From: an uncultured Rhizobiaceae group bacterium
GTDB taxonomy: Bacteria; Pseudomonadota; Alphaproteobacteria; Rhizobiales; Rhizobiaceae
Assembly (NCBI GenBank): GCA_937951455.1
Contig: CALFBU010000107.1
Location: 1-6,105, forward strand
Length of the DNA: 6,105 nt
Direction of reading: 5' to 3'
The notes below the pieces were generated by a model, which saw only the letters and a program-made list of their open reading frames with translations, had not been told where the DNA came from and did not search any database. This document shows positions 1 to 5,186 of this stretch, piece by piece (the stretch's first letter is position 1; each line of letters opens with the position of its first letter). The position numbers and the translations under genes are program-made.

Positions 1-150
1 TTGAAGAAATTGCCAGCTGGGTATGCCGCGATGGCCTCTTTCAAGTGCTGACAAATAAGCTGCGGAAATTTTTAAATCCTTGGCCATTTGTTTTTGATTT
101 ACGTTTTTTGCAGCACGCAATTCGCGCATCTTTAAACCAAAAGGCGTCAT
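1..150 (-). CDS. XRE-family helix-turn-helix transcriptional regulator (5' part, cut by window edge)
   Basis: The reverse strand from an ATG at 150-148 stays open for 50 codons to the window edge, so only the N-terminal part is visible. The peptide starts MTPFGLKMRELRAAK and continues NQKQMAKDLKIS then AAYLSALERGHR. This is the classic Cro/C1-type fold: helix 1 about residues 6-15, helix 2 about 19-28, and recognition helix about 30-39 with the typical YLSALERG signature. Such proteins bind DNA as dimers at short operators; the target cannot be deduced. The start overlaps the stop of the Smr gene as ATGA (147-150), so it is probably the next cistron and translationally coupled. The AGGT at 153-156 is very close to the ATG, which fits coupling better than independent initiation. 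The family call is firm; the specific role is unknown and the C-terminal half is missing. Confidence 0.88.
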   Translation of the reverse strand, partial: MTPFGLKMRELRAAKNVNQKQMAKDLKISAAYLSALERGHRGIPSWQFLQ

Positions 151-692
151 TTACCTAATGCCTTTACCGGATTTCGAAGCCTCACGTAAAGCGCCCCACC
201 TCCACCGTGAGTTACGTGCGCTTCGTGATAACCACTGGCATATTTTCGAAACTCCGGTTCGGATAACCATCGCGGAACCGCATGTCTTAAGATGCCCTCA
301 CCACGCGTGCCTTTACCGGTTATCACAAGAATTGTTCTTTTGCCTTGCTGGTAAGAACTTTCCAAAAACCTGAACAGTCGCGAATGCGCTTCTGCTTGTG
401 TCATGCCATGTAAATCAATACGACCTTCAATACCAGTGCGTCCTTTGGCAATTTTCCGTGTCACCGATTGGTCAAGCAGCGATGGCTTTGGCGCAAGCGT
501 GACTGCCACGACTGGCTCTGGTGCATAAGGACGAATGATGCGTGGGACGCCGCGAATGGGTTCTGGTCGGGCGACGTTCATCTCACCCATTTCAGCCTTG
601 AATTCTTGACTGGCGCGATTGCTGTGAAGCGGCTTTGTTGTTCGCTTTACCCGCTCCCAAAGTTCATGATCTTCCTTGCGCTTCTTAGCCAT
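147..692 (-). CDS. Smr-domain protein (MutS2 C-terminal-type nuclease domain family)
   Basis: This 181-residue protein has a C-terminal Smr domain. Residues 92-96 are IDLHG (family LDLHG motif), 124-128 ITGKG, and about 163-173 a glycine-rich GGGGALYVRLR, the usual order in stand-alone Smr proteins. The first 80 or so residues are charged, proline-rich and probably mostly disordered. Smr domains in MutS2 and related proteins can nick DNA or cleave RNA; the biological role of stand-alone alphaproteobacterial copies is poorly settled, so the activity here is inferred from family only. A good Shine-Dalgarno, AGGTGAG (698-704), sits 5 nt before the ATG and lies inside the end of mltA, only 2 bp separating the two genes. 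It overlaps the downstream XRE gene by 4 bp. It is the third gene of a four-gene run. Confidence 0.9.
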   Translation of the reverse strand: MAKKRKEDHELWERVKRTTKPLHSNRASQEFKAEMGEMNVARPEPIRGVPRIIRPYAPEPVVAVTLAPKPSLLDQSVTRKIAKGRTGIEGRIDLHGMTQAEAHSRLFRFLESSYQQGKRTILVITGKGTRGEGILRHAVPRWLSEPEFRKYASGYHEAHVTHGGGGALYVRLRNPVKALGK

Positions 693-694
693 GA

Positions 695-1774
695 TTACTC
701 ACCTTTTGGATGAAGCGCAATAAAATCTGTATCGTGGCGTACACTGCCGGCAAGTGTACCAGCCTCTGTGCCTGAGCCGATGAAAATATCGCCGCGTTGC
801 TCACCAACAATGGCAGAACCTGTATCCTGTGCAATCATCAGGCGTTGGTATAAATTTGACTGACCCGGTAACGGCTCATGCGTTGAAAGCCAAATCGGTG
901 TTCCATAGGCATGAACCGATTTATCTACGGCAAGACTTCTGCCTGCAGTGAGTTGAACACCTGCCGCCGCAATCGGACCAAAATCCGGGTCATGGCCTTC
1001 CAGTTCTGTAAAGAAAATGAATGAGCGGTTGTTGTGCAAGACCTCGATGCCACGATCTAAATCTTCTTCCAGCCATGCACGGATGTTGACCATGTTTGCA
1101 TCTTCAAGCGGCATGACGCCTCTCTTTACAAGAAGCCTGCCAATGGAAGTGTAGGGATGGCCCGTTTTACCCGCATATGAAACGCGGGCCGATGTGCCAT
1201 CACGAAAGAGCAAGCGTGCCGAGCCCTGAATGTGAATGTAAAACCCTTCAACGACAGATTTTAACCAGAAAAGCTCAAGCCCACGGTCATCCAAAGCACC
1301 CTTGTCAATTTGGCCACGGTCATAAAACTCAACCAAACCATCATCTGTCTTGCGGGCCCATTCGAGAGATTGATCGAGGTTTGCAGGTTTATTGTCAGGA
1401 TCAAGTTTTACAAGATCATGTGGGCGTCGATATAGTGGATATGAAAATTCATCCGTTTTAACGCGGGAGGCTTCGACTTCCGGTTCGAAATACGCCGTTA
1501 CAAATCCATGCTCTTTTTTATAAGTATATGGTTCGAAGTTATTTTCAAAAAACTTTCGGGCAGCCAGCTTGCTGATGTTTTTGATATCAAGTTGCAACGC
1601 CTGATCTGCTACCGCCAATAGTTCCGGGGTCGGATTAACCGCAATGCGGCTTACGAAAGAACGTTTGGCAAAAGCTTTAGCCGACATGCGAAAGCAACTT
1701 AAAGCGGCGACATGATCATCCTGTTCCCAGCCTTTGAGTTTATCAAAGGACGTTTGCTGCCAACCCGCACGCAT
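695..1774 (-). CDS. mltA: MltA-type lytic murein transglycosylase
   Basis: The 359-residue product matches membrane-bound lytic transglycosylase A. Visible family blocks are FVTAYFEPEV (91-100), the HIQGSARL segment (181-188), AYGTPIWL (289-296), and the C-terminal 3D (three-Asp) domain with AQDTGSAIVG (315-324) and RGDIFIGSG (327-335). D317 and D329 are the aspartates that most plausibly match the catalytic region of E. coli MltA. The enzyme cleaves MurNAc-GlcNAc glycan bonds in peptidoglycan, leaving 1,6-anhydromuropeptides. The N-terminus (MRAGWQQTSFDKLKGWEQDD) has no hydrophobic signal and no lipobox cysteine, and an in-frame stop at 1796-1798 excludes a longer start. Export is therefore unexplained. 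The start is 8 bp after the Tim44-like gene with only a weak AAAGA upstream, and smr follows after 2 bp. Confidence 0.93.
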   Translation of the reverse strand: MRAGWQQTSFDKLKGWEQDDHVAALSCFRMSAKAFAKRSFVSRIAVNPTPELLAVADQALQLDIKNISKLAARKFFENNFEPYTYKKEHGFVTAYFEPEVEASRVKTDEFSYPLYRRPHDLVKLDPDNKPANLDQSLEWARKTDDGLVEFYDRGQIDKGALDDRGLELFWLKSVVEGFYIHIQGSARLLFRDGTSARVSYAGKTGHPYTSIGRLLVKRGVMPLEDANMVNIRAWLEEDLDRGIEVLHNNRSFIFFTELEGHDPDFGPIAAAGVQLTAGRSLAVDKSVHAYGTPIWLSTHEPLPGQSNLYQRLMIAQDTGSAIVGEQRGDIFIGSGTEAGTLAGSVRHDTDFIALHPKGE

Positions 1775-1782
1775 ATTATTCT

Positions 1783-2508
1783 TTAAGCCCCGGCTTCAGT
1801 TGCAACCAGGTTCCAGTTCGGGTCATTGTTTCTTGTATCACGCGCAAAAGTCCAAACGTCTTTGACGCGTGCAATATCCTTATCGTCACCCTCTATAACA
1901 ACGCCTTCTTTATCAAGCGTAGCGGAAACAATCTGTGAGACAAACTTGATGGTAATATGCGCTTCGTGATCTTTGACCTCAGCAGCCTGAATTTCTGATT
2001 CGTCAATTCCGATGAATGTTGACTTAACCGTTTCTCCGCGTGACTCACGATCCTTGATGACGGAATCAAAGCCTTCAAATACCTCAGGGGACAAGAGGTT
2101 TCTCAGACTTTTTGTATCGCCTTGTGCAAAGGCATCGACGATCATTTCATATGCCATATCCGCGCCTGCCATAAATTCTTTCGGGTTAAAGGCCGGATCG
2201 GCTGCCAGAATATCTTTCAGGCCTTTGTTGATTTTCGTTCTTGGTTTGGCAAGCTTGTCAATTTGCGCAAGCCTTGGGTCTTTTTCATCTGAATTGGAGT
2301 TGTCATTTTGACCACGTGTTGGCAGTTTCACAACGTTATCGGCTGGCGGGCCATCTTGCCTTGTTTTGCGTTTTTCTTTTTCACGATCGAATAAATCACT
2401 CATATCTTCCTGGTGACCTGTCTTTTGGCCGAGGACAGAACGGAGTTTCAAAAGCACGACAATTGCCGCGACGAGGATTGCTACTGTAAATGGATCAAAG
2501 GATTGCAT
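1783..2508 (-). CDS. timA: Tim44/TimA-like membrane-anchored protein
   Basis: This is a 241-residue protein. It begins with one hydrophobic segment (about residues 7-21, FTVAILVAAIVVLLK), followed by a charged, Lys/Asp-rich linker (about 30-100). It ends in a Tim44-like domain with DPAFNPKEFMAGADMAYEMI (104-123), VDAFAQGDTKSLRNLLSPEV and the C-terminal VWTFARDTRNNDPNWNL (218-234). That last stretch is highly characteristic of alphaproteobacterial relatives of the mitochondrial import-motor subunit Tim44, called TimA in Caulobacter. It is expected to be an inner-membrane protein with the domain in the cytoplasm. Its bacterial job is not well defined; a role in membrane protein handling is inference. 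It is the first gene of the minus-strand run and is divergent from fxsA, with a promoter candidate about 30 bp upstream and only a weak ribosome site. Confidence 0.9.
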   Translation of the reverse strand: MQSFDPFTVAILVAAIVVLLKLRSVLGQKTGHQEDMSDLFDREKEKRKTRQDGPPADNVVKLPTRGQNDNSNSDEKDPRLAQIDKLAKPRTKINKGLKDILAADPAFNPKEFMAGADMAYEMIVDAFAQGDTKSLRNLLSPEVFEGFDSVIKDRESRGETVKSTFIGIDESEIQAAEVKDHEAHITIKFVSQIVSATLDKEGVVIEGDDKDIARVKDVWTFARDTRNNDPNWNLVATEAGA

Positions 2509-2537
2509 GTTTTTCGCCAGTTAGATGATTTCTCTTT

Positions 2538-2565
2538 ATATAGTCTTTGAAAAGGAACTTGCAAA
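2538..2565 (-). promoter_or_regulatory. Candidate sigma-70 promoter for timA-mltA-smr-xre
   Basis: On the minus strand a TTTGCA element (2565-2560) is followed after 16 bp by CTATAT (2543-2538). CTATAT is the -10 form reported as consensus for rhizobial housekeeping promoters (CTTGAC, about 17 bp, CTATAT). Read as E. coli hexamers it is TTGCAA and TATATA with a 16-bp spacer, each matching 4 of 6. The predicted start would be about 20-25 nt before the timA ATG. The position is sensible, but the call rests on pattern matching in AT-rich DNA. Confidence 0.38.
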
Positions 2566-2572
2566 GGCAACC

Positions 2573-2601
2573 ATTCAAATTCTCTTTCATCATTCCTATA
2601 T
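2573..2601 (+). promoter_or_regulatory. Possible promoter for fxsA
   Basis: A perfect CTATAT (2596-2601) lies on the plus strand 43 bp before the fxsA ATG. The matching -35 region 17 bp upstream (ATTCAA, 2573-2578) is poor. It forms a back-to-back pair with the CTATAT on the other strand at 2538-2543. The evidence is weak, but some promoter is required here because fxsA opens its own transcription unit. Confidence 0.22.
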
Positions 2602-2605
2602 GATG
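2588..2605. repeat. Short inverted repeat overlapping the fxsA promoter candidate
   Basis: CATCAT (2588-2593) and ATGATG (2600-2605) form a perfect 6-bp inverted repeat around TCCTAT. The right arm overlaps the last two bases of the plus-strand CTATAT element. The layout is that of a small operator, but a 6-bp arm in AT-rich DNA can arise by chance. Confidence 0.25.
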
Positions 2606-2643
2606 GTAAACCAAAATAACTCTAATAATAATGTGAACATCAT

Positions 2644-3150
2644 ATGCATCTTGGCATCATACCTTTTTTACTTCTTTTTATCCCGATTTTGGAGATCGCT
2701 GTCTTTATCATGGTCGGCGGACAAATTGGCGTTGCTTATACGTTGGGTATGATTTTGGTAACGGCAATTCTGGGTTCCATTCTGCTTAGGGTACAGGGTC
2801 TGTCCACTTTGGCGCGTATTCAGGAAAAATCCAGAGATGGCGCAATACCTGGCAAGGAACTGGTCAGCGGCGTGATGATCATGATTGCGGGTGTTTTGCT
2901 GCTTACACCAGGCTTTGTAACTGATTCCATTGGCTTCTTGCTGTTTTTCCCGCCTTTCAGGCATTTTTTGTGGTCAACCATCGCTTCCAAAGTGGTGGTG
3001 CAAACCAAGGGCGCGTTTCATCAGGCAGGACAACCCTTTGGCGATCAACGCCGCAATCCGCATGGCGAGGATGTGGTTGATCTTGATCCGTCAGAATTTT
3101 CAGAAAAACCCAATCCGGATAGTCCCTGGAACAAGATTGACGATAAATAG
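2644..3150 (+). CDS. fxsA: FxsA family membrane protein
   Basis: This 168-residue protein is strongly hydrophobic over its first 105 residues. Likely membrane segments are about 5-24 (IIPFLLLFIPILEIAVFIMV), 28-48 and 75-103, and a polar cytoplasmic-type tail runs from about 120. FxsA hallmarks are visible: the PxLEI-like start (PILEIAVF), GxILLRVQG around 44-52, and LLLTPGFVTDSIGFLL (85-100). The tail block DVVDLDPSEF (143-152) resembles the VxDLD tail I associate with rhizobial family members. In E. coli FxsA is a cytoplasmic-membrane protein whose overproduction relieves F-plasmid exclusion of phage T7; the native role is unclear. The ATG at 2644 is the first possible start after an in-frame stop (2629-2631), although I see no Shine-Dalgarno sequence. 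It is divergent from timA and followed by secB on the same strand. Confidence 0.9.
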   Translation: MHLGIIPFLLLFIPILEIAVFIMVGGQIGVAYTLGMILVTAILGSILLRVQGLSTLARIQEKSRDGAIPGKELVSGVMIMIAGVLLLTPGFVTDSIGFLLFFPPFRHFLWSTIASKVVVQTKGAFHQAGQPFGDQRRNPHGEDVVDLDPSEFSEKPNPDSPWNKIDDK

Positions 3151-3179
3151 GCTAATCAAAACAGCCATTTTTGCTTAGT
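3151..3179 (+). terminator. Imperfect hairpin after fxsA, possible weak terminator
   Basis: Immediately after the fxsA stop, CTAA-T-CAAAA (3152-3161) can pair with TTTTG-C-TTAG (3169-3178) around a 7-nt loop, giving nine pairs with one mismatch. T-rich sequence (TTCTTGTTT) follows. The stem is AT-rich, so any termination would be weak, and fxsA transcripts may read through into secB. Confidence 0.27.
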
Positions 3180-3200
3180 TCTTGTTTCATGAGGGTCTAC

Positions 3201-3214
3201 GTGCTAGCCAGCAC
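3201..3214 (+). repeat. Small hairpin in the fxsA-secB gap
   Basis: GTGCT (3201-3205) and AGCAC (3210-3214) are a perfect 5-bp inverted repeat with a 4-nt loop, about 60 nt before the secB ATG. No T-run follows, so it is not a terminator. It could be an mRNA leader structure or an operator half, or chance. I found no convincing -35/-10 pair elsewhere in the 124-bp gap. Confidence 0.25.
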
Positions 3215-3263
3215 ATTGAGGATGGTGCAATTGCTTGTACCAAGGAAATTTATTTTAAACATC

Positions 3264-3267
3264 AAGG
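3264..3267 (+). promoter_or_regulatory. Ribosome binding site that sets the secB start
   Basis: AAGG lies 7 nt before the ATG at 3275. The frame is open further upstream to a TTG at 3182, but the 31 extra residues do not look like SecB and that TTG has no ribosome site. The 3275 ATG is therefore preferred. Confidence 0.6.
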
Positions 3268-3274
3268 TTTGAAC

Positions 3275-3784
3275 ATGGCTAAAAAAGCAGCACCCAAGAA
3301 AGCAGCACCGAAAGCTGCGGCAGCAACAACAGAAGCAGAAAACACAGAAATGCAGCCGGCAATGAATATTCTGGCGCAATATGTAAAAGATTTCTCGTTT
3401 GAAAATCCAAATGCGCCGGGCTCGCTGCGTCCACGCGACAAGGCACCAGAAATCAATATCAACATCAATGTAAATCCGAATGCCCTGTCCGAAACTGATT
3501 TTGAAGTTGAGCTAAAACTCGACGCCAAGGCGATGGACGGTGATGACCTGCTATTCAATGTTGAACTGGTTTACGCTGGTATCTTCCGCTTTACAGGCAT
3601 GCCGCAGGAAATGTTGCAAATGGCTGTGCTCATCGAAGCACCTCGCATGCTTTTCCCATTTGCACGTCAGATCATGGCCGATGCCACACGCAATGGCAGC
3701 TTCCCGCCGTTGATGATTGACCCGGTTGATTTTGCGCAATTGTTCCAACAGCGCATGGCACAACAAACTGAAGGCAATGCTTAA
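3275..3784 (+). CDS. secB: Protein-export chaperone SecB
   Basis: From the ATG at 3275 the product is 169 residues. SecB is a cytoplasmic tetrameric chaperone that keeps precursor proteins unfolded and passes them to SecA at the Sec translocon. Family blocks seen are [17 protein letters not shown] (32-48), FEVELKLDA (76-84), [10 protein letters not shown] (97-106) and the near-invariant [20 protein letters not shown] (121-140), followed by [17 protein letters not shown] (141-157). The first 22 residues are an unusual Lys/Ala/Pro tail with two KKAAP units, ahead of the point where the SecB fold begins; this accounts for a length slightly above the usual 150-165. secB follows fxsA at 124 bp and converges on dnaQ, the placement familiar from alphaproteobacteria. 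The identity is secure; only the exact start has mild uncertainty. Confidence 0.95.
   Translation: MAKKAAPKKAAPKAAAATTEAENTEMQPAMNILAQYVKDFSFENPNAPGSLRPRDKAPEINININVNPNALSETDFEVELKLDAKAMDGDDLLFNVELVYAGIFRFTGMPQEMLQMAVLIEAPRMLFPFARQIMADATRNGSFPPLMIDPVDFAQLFQQRMAQQTEGNA
3281..3309 (+). repeat. 15-bp imperfect tandem repeat in the secB N-terminal coding region
   Basis: AAAAAAGCAGCACC (3281-3294) recurs as AAGAAAGCAGCACC (3296-3309) with one mismatch and a 15-bp period, preserving frame. A degenerate third copy (AAAGCTGCGG) follows. It encodes [14 protein letters not shown]. Strand slippage at such a repeat would lengthen or shorten the tail in whole five-residue units. Confidence 0.7.
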
Positions 3785-3826
3785 TCAAAATTTTGATTTC
3801 CCCTTTGGTCGAAAGATTGAAGGGGA
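3783..3826. terminator. Convergent secB/dnaQ terminator region: perfect palindrome plus hairpin
   Basis: AATCAAAATTTTGATT (3783-3798) is a perfect 16-bp palindrome that includes the last bases of the secB stop. Next to it TCCCCTT (3799-3805) pairs with AAGGGGA (3820-3826) around a 14-nt loop. Both lie in the 54-bp gap where secB and dnaQ converge, so they could end transcription from both sides. Neither has the clean GC stem plus T-run of a textbook intrinsic terminator; on the plus strand the first hairpin is followed only by TTTCCCCTTT. Confidence 0.45.
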
Positions 3827-3838
3827 GATTATGAAAGC

Positions 3839-4564
3839 TTAAAGTCCGCCGACTTTTTTCCAAATAGGATTATCGCCCAGCGTTTCCACAAACGCGCGAT
3901 GTCTTTCCAGATCTTCTTGAGACAAGGGCGATGGCAAAGGATTTGGCCTTTGCATCAATTTCACCGAACCATCTTCATTTAAGTCTGATCCTGAATTTTG
4001 ATCGTTTTGATTTTCATGTTCCAGACTGAACGAAGCCTGACGCCCGCCCAAAAGTTCAATGTAAACTTCTGCAAGAATCTCTGAATCGAGTAAAGCGCCA
4101 TGTTTTTCGCGTTTTGAATTATCAATATTATAGCGCGAGCAAAGTGCATCGAGCGAGTTGGGGCCCATCGGATGCTTGCGGCGCGCGATTTCAAGCGTAT
4201 CAATGACGCGCGCATTATCAATCGGTGGTTTTCCAAGACGCTTTAATTCAGCATTCAAAAAGCCCGTATCAAACGACGCATTATGCGCGATCAAACTGCC
4301 CGTTGAAAAAAACTCCAGAAACTCATCCGCAACCTCTGAAAATTTCGGCTTATCGTTCAAAAACTCATTGCTAATGCCATGAACTTTCAAAGCCTCGGGA
4401 TGAACTTCTTTACCCTCAGGATTGATAAAGACATGATAGGTCTTGCCGCTGGGAAAGCGATTAATCAGCTCAACCGCACCAATCTCAATCACCCGATCAC
4501 CATCATTGGCCTTAAGACCCGTGGTTTCCGTATCGAATATGATTTCGCGCAAGATTTCTGACAT
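3839..4564 (-). CDS. dnaQ: DNA polymerase III epsilon subunit (3'-5' proofreading exonuclease)
   Basis: The 241-residue protein is close to the E. coli epsilon length (243). All DEDDh exonuclease residues are present: FDTETTGL (10-17; D11, E13), AHNASFDTGFLN (93-104; D99), and HGALLDSEILAEVY (155-168; H155, D160). It removes misincorporated bases during replication as part of the Pol III core. After the exonuclease domain, QASFSL (176-181) lies where E. coli epsilon carries its clamp-binding QTSMAF-type motif. A polar linker (about 182-205) then leads to a C-terminal tail, which in E. coli binds the alpha subunit. The ATG at 4564 is fixed by an in-frame stop at 4574-4576. There is no Shine-Dalgarno; the upstream bases are CACCCCCTAAATTCCACCC. 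A promoter candidate sits directly against the start. It is downstream of aroE-coaE but separated from coaE by an unrelated gene. Confidence 0.95.
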   Translation of the reverse strand: MSEILREIIFDTETTGLKANDGDRVIEIGAVELINRFPSGKTYHVFINPEGKEVHPEALKVHGISNEFLNDKPKFSEVADEFLEFFSTGSLIAHNASFDTGFLNAELKRLGKPPIDNARVIDTLEIARRKHPMGPNSLDALCSRYNIDNSKREKHGALLDSEILAEVYIELLGGRQASFSLEHENQNDQNSGSDLNEDGSVKLMQRPNPLPSPLSQEDLERHRAFVETLGDNPIWKKVGGL

Positions 4565-4612
4565 GGGTGGAATTTAGGGGGTGTTTAAGGGTTTGTCATG
4601 CGGGGATGTGGG
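4565..4612 (+). other. G-tract cluster, possible G-quadruplex over the dnaQ promoter
   Basis: The plus strand carries five runs of three or more G: 4565-4567, 4577-4581, 4589-4591, 4602-4605 and 4610-4612. The intervening loops are 9, 7, 10 and 4 nt. The runs lie over the candidate dnaQ promoter and on the template strand for dnaQ. Loops this long make a stable quadruplex uncertain, but the density stands out against the AT-rich gene next to it. Confidence 0.3.
4571..4599 (-). promoter_or_regulatory. Candidate dnaQ promoter giving a leaderless mRNA
   Basis: On the minus strand ATGACA (4599-4594, 5 of 6 to TTGACA) is followed by exactly 17 bp and TAAATT (4576-4571, 4 of 6 to TATAAT). A start point 7 nt below the -10 box falls at 4564, the A of the dnaQ ATG. 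This fits the absence of any ribosome binding site. It would let dnaQ be transcribed independently of aroE-coaE. Confidence 0.4.
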
Positions 4613-4645
4613 TCTTCTACAGAAATTTATGCGATTAAATTTGTA

Positions 4646-5185
4646 TTATTTATGCCTCTCTTTCAATTCGTTCCATTCAGCCCAGAATTGAATAAACCCC
4701 TCTTTTTCCTCTAATTCTTCAGGTATGGTCTTATTTTCGGGGTTGCCATAAAAATTCTCAACTTCGTTTACAAATTCAAGAACAACTTTTTTGTATTCAA
4801 TCAATGGTAAATCAACTTTGCTACCAGATTGAGATTCTAGAAAAACGATCCCATTCTTATGCGCGACTTTCCAATCAACGCCGTCAAGACATCCAATAAT
4901 TTCGACAGAGTTTTCTTTCTTTTTGTTCGGATAAATTGAAAATCCACAACACGGAATCAGTTGATTATAAAACTGATATAACTGACAATCTTGTTCTAGC
5001 GAACGCAACAAATACAAAGCTGCAGCAGATAATGTAAAAGAACCTGTCTCTTTATTTGATAGTTCTTCAGAACCTAGTTTCACATAAACTTCTCCATGAG
5101 AACAAAGATCTTTTTCATCATATTTATCGTCATCTTTAACCCAATGCTGACGAAGAATTTTCAAAATAAATTTTTTTTGATCCAT
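4646..5185 (-). CDS. Uncharacterised 179-residue acidic protein, AT-rich accessory gene
   Basis: I do not recognise this family with confidence. The product is soluble-looking, with no signal peptide or membrane segment. It is acidic by my count (32 Asp/Glu against 23 Lys/Arg) and has five cysteines including the pair C79-C80 in QLIPCCGF. Recognisable stretches are DLCSHGEVYVKLG (26-38), TLSAAALYLLRSLEQD (51-66), IIGCLDGVDWKV (96-107) and a Trp/Glu-rich end, FIQFWAEWNELKERHK (164-179). The general look recalls small acidic immunity-type proteins of mobile toxin systems, but that is only an impression and no toxin gene is visible. Hand-counted GC is about 34%, against about 51% in coaE. It starts 1 nt after the coaE stop without a clear ribosome site, and has an A8 run at codons 3-5. 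It separates coaE from dnaQ, suggesting later insertion. Confidence 0.82.
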   Translation of the reverse strand: MDQKKFILKILRQHWVKDDDKYDEKDLCSHGEVYVKLGSEELSNKETGSFTLSAAALYLLRSLEQDCQLYQFYNQLIPCCGFSIYPNKKKENSVEIIGCLDGVDWKVAHKNGIVFLESQSGSKVDLPLIEYKKVVLEFVNEVENFYGNPENKTIPEELEEKEGFIQFWAEWNELKERHK

Positions 5186-5186
5186 T

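Noticed and set aside
158..373. Plus-strand open frame opposite smr
   Set aside because: It is antisense to a well-supported Smr gene, has no recognisable domain, and is explained as a shadow of that coding sequence.
1177..1461. Plus-strand open frame opposite mltA, rich in His/Pro/Cys
   Set aside because: It lies wholly antisense to conserved MltA coding sequence and has an atypical composition with no known motif.
2525..2752. Plus-strand open frame spanning the timA-fxsA gap
   Set aside because: It overlaps the start of fxsA in another frame, and its Asn/Phe/Ser-rich translation of the AT-rich promoter region shows no domain.
3182..3274. A 31-residue N-terminal extension of SecB from a TTG at 3182
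   Set aside because: The extra residues have no SecB similarity that I can see and the TTG has no ribosome site, while the ATG at 3275 has AAGG at a 7-nt spacing.
4613..4645. Two AAATTT blocks near the 179-residue gene's 3' end as possible insertion-site repeats
   Set aside because: AAATTT is a short self-complementary word expected often in AT-rich DNA, and no matching copy is seen at the coaE side of the gene.
5171..5178. T8 run (A8 on the coding strand) as a phase-variation switch for the 179-residue gene
   Set aside because: Eight bases is short for efficient slippage and the frame is intact here. It is noted in the gene entry, but a single sequence gives no evidence of switching.
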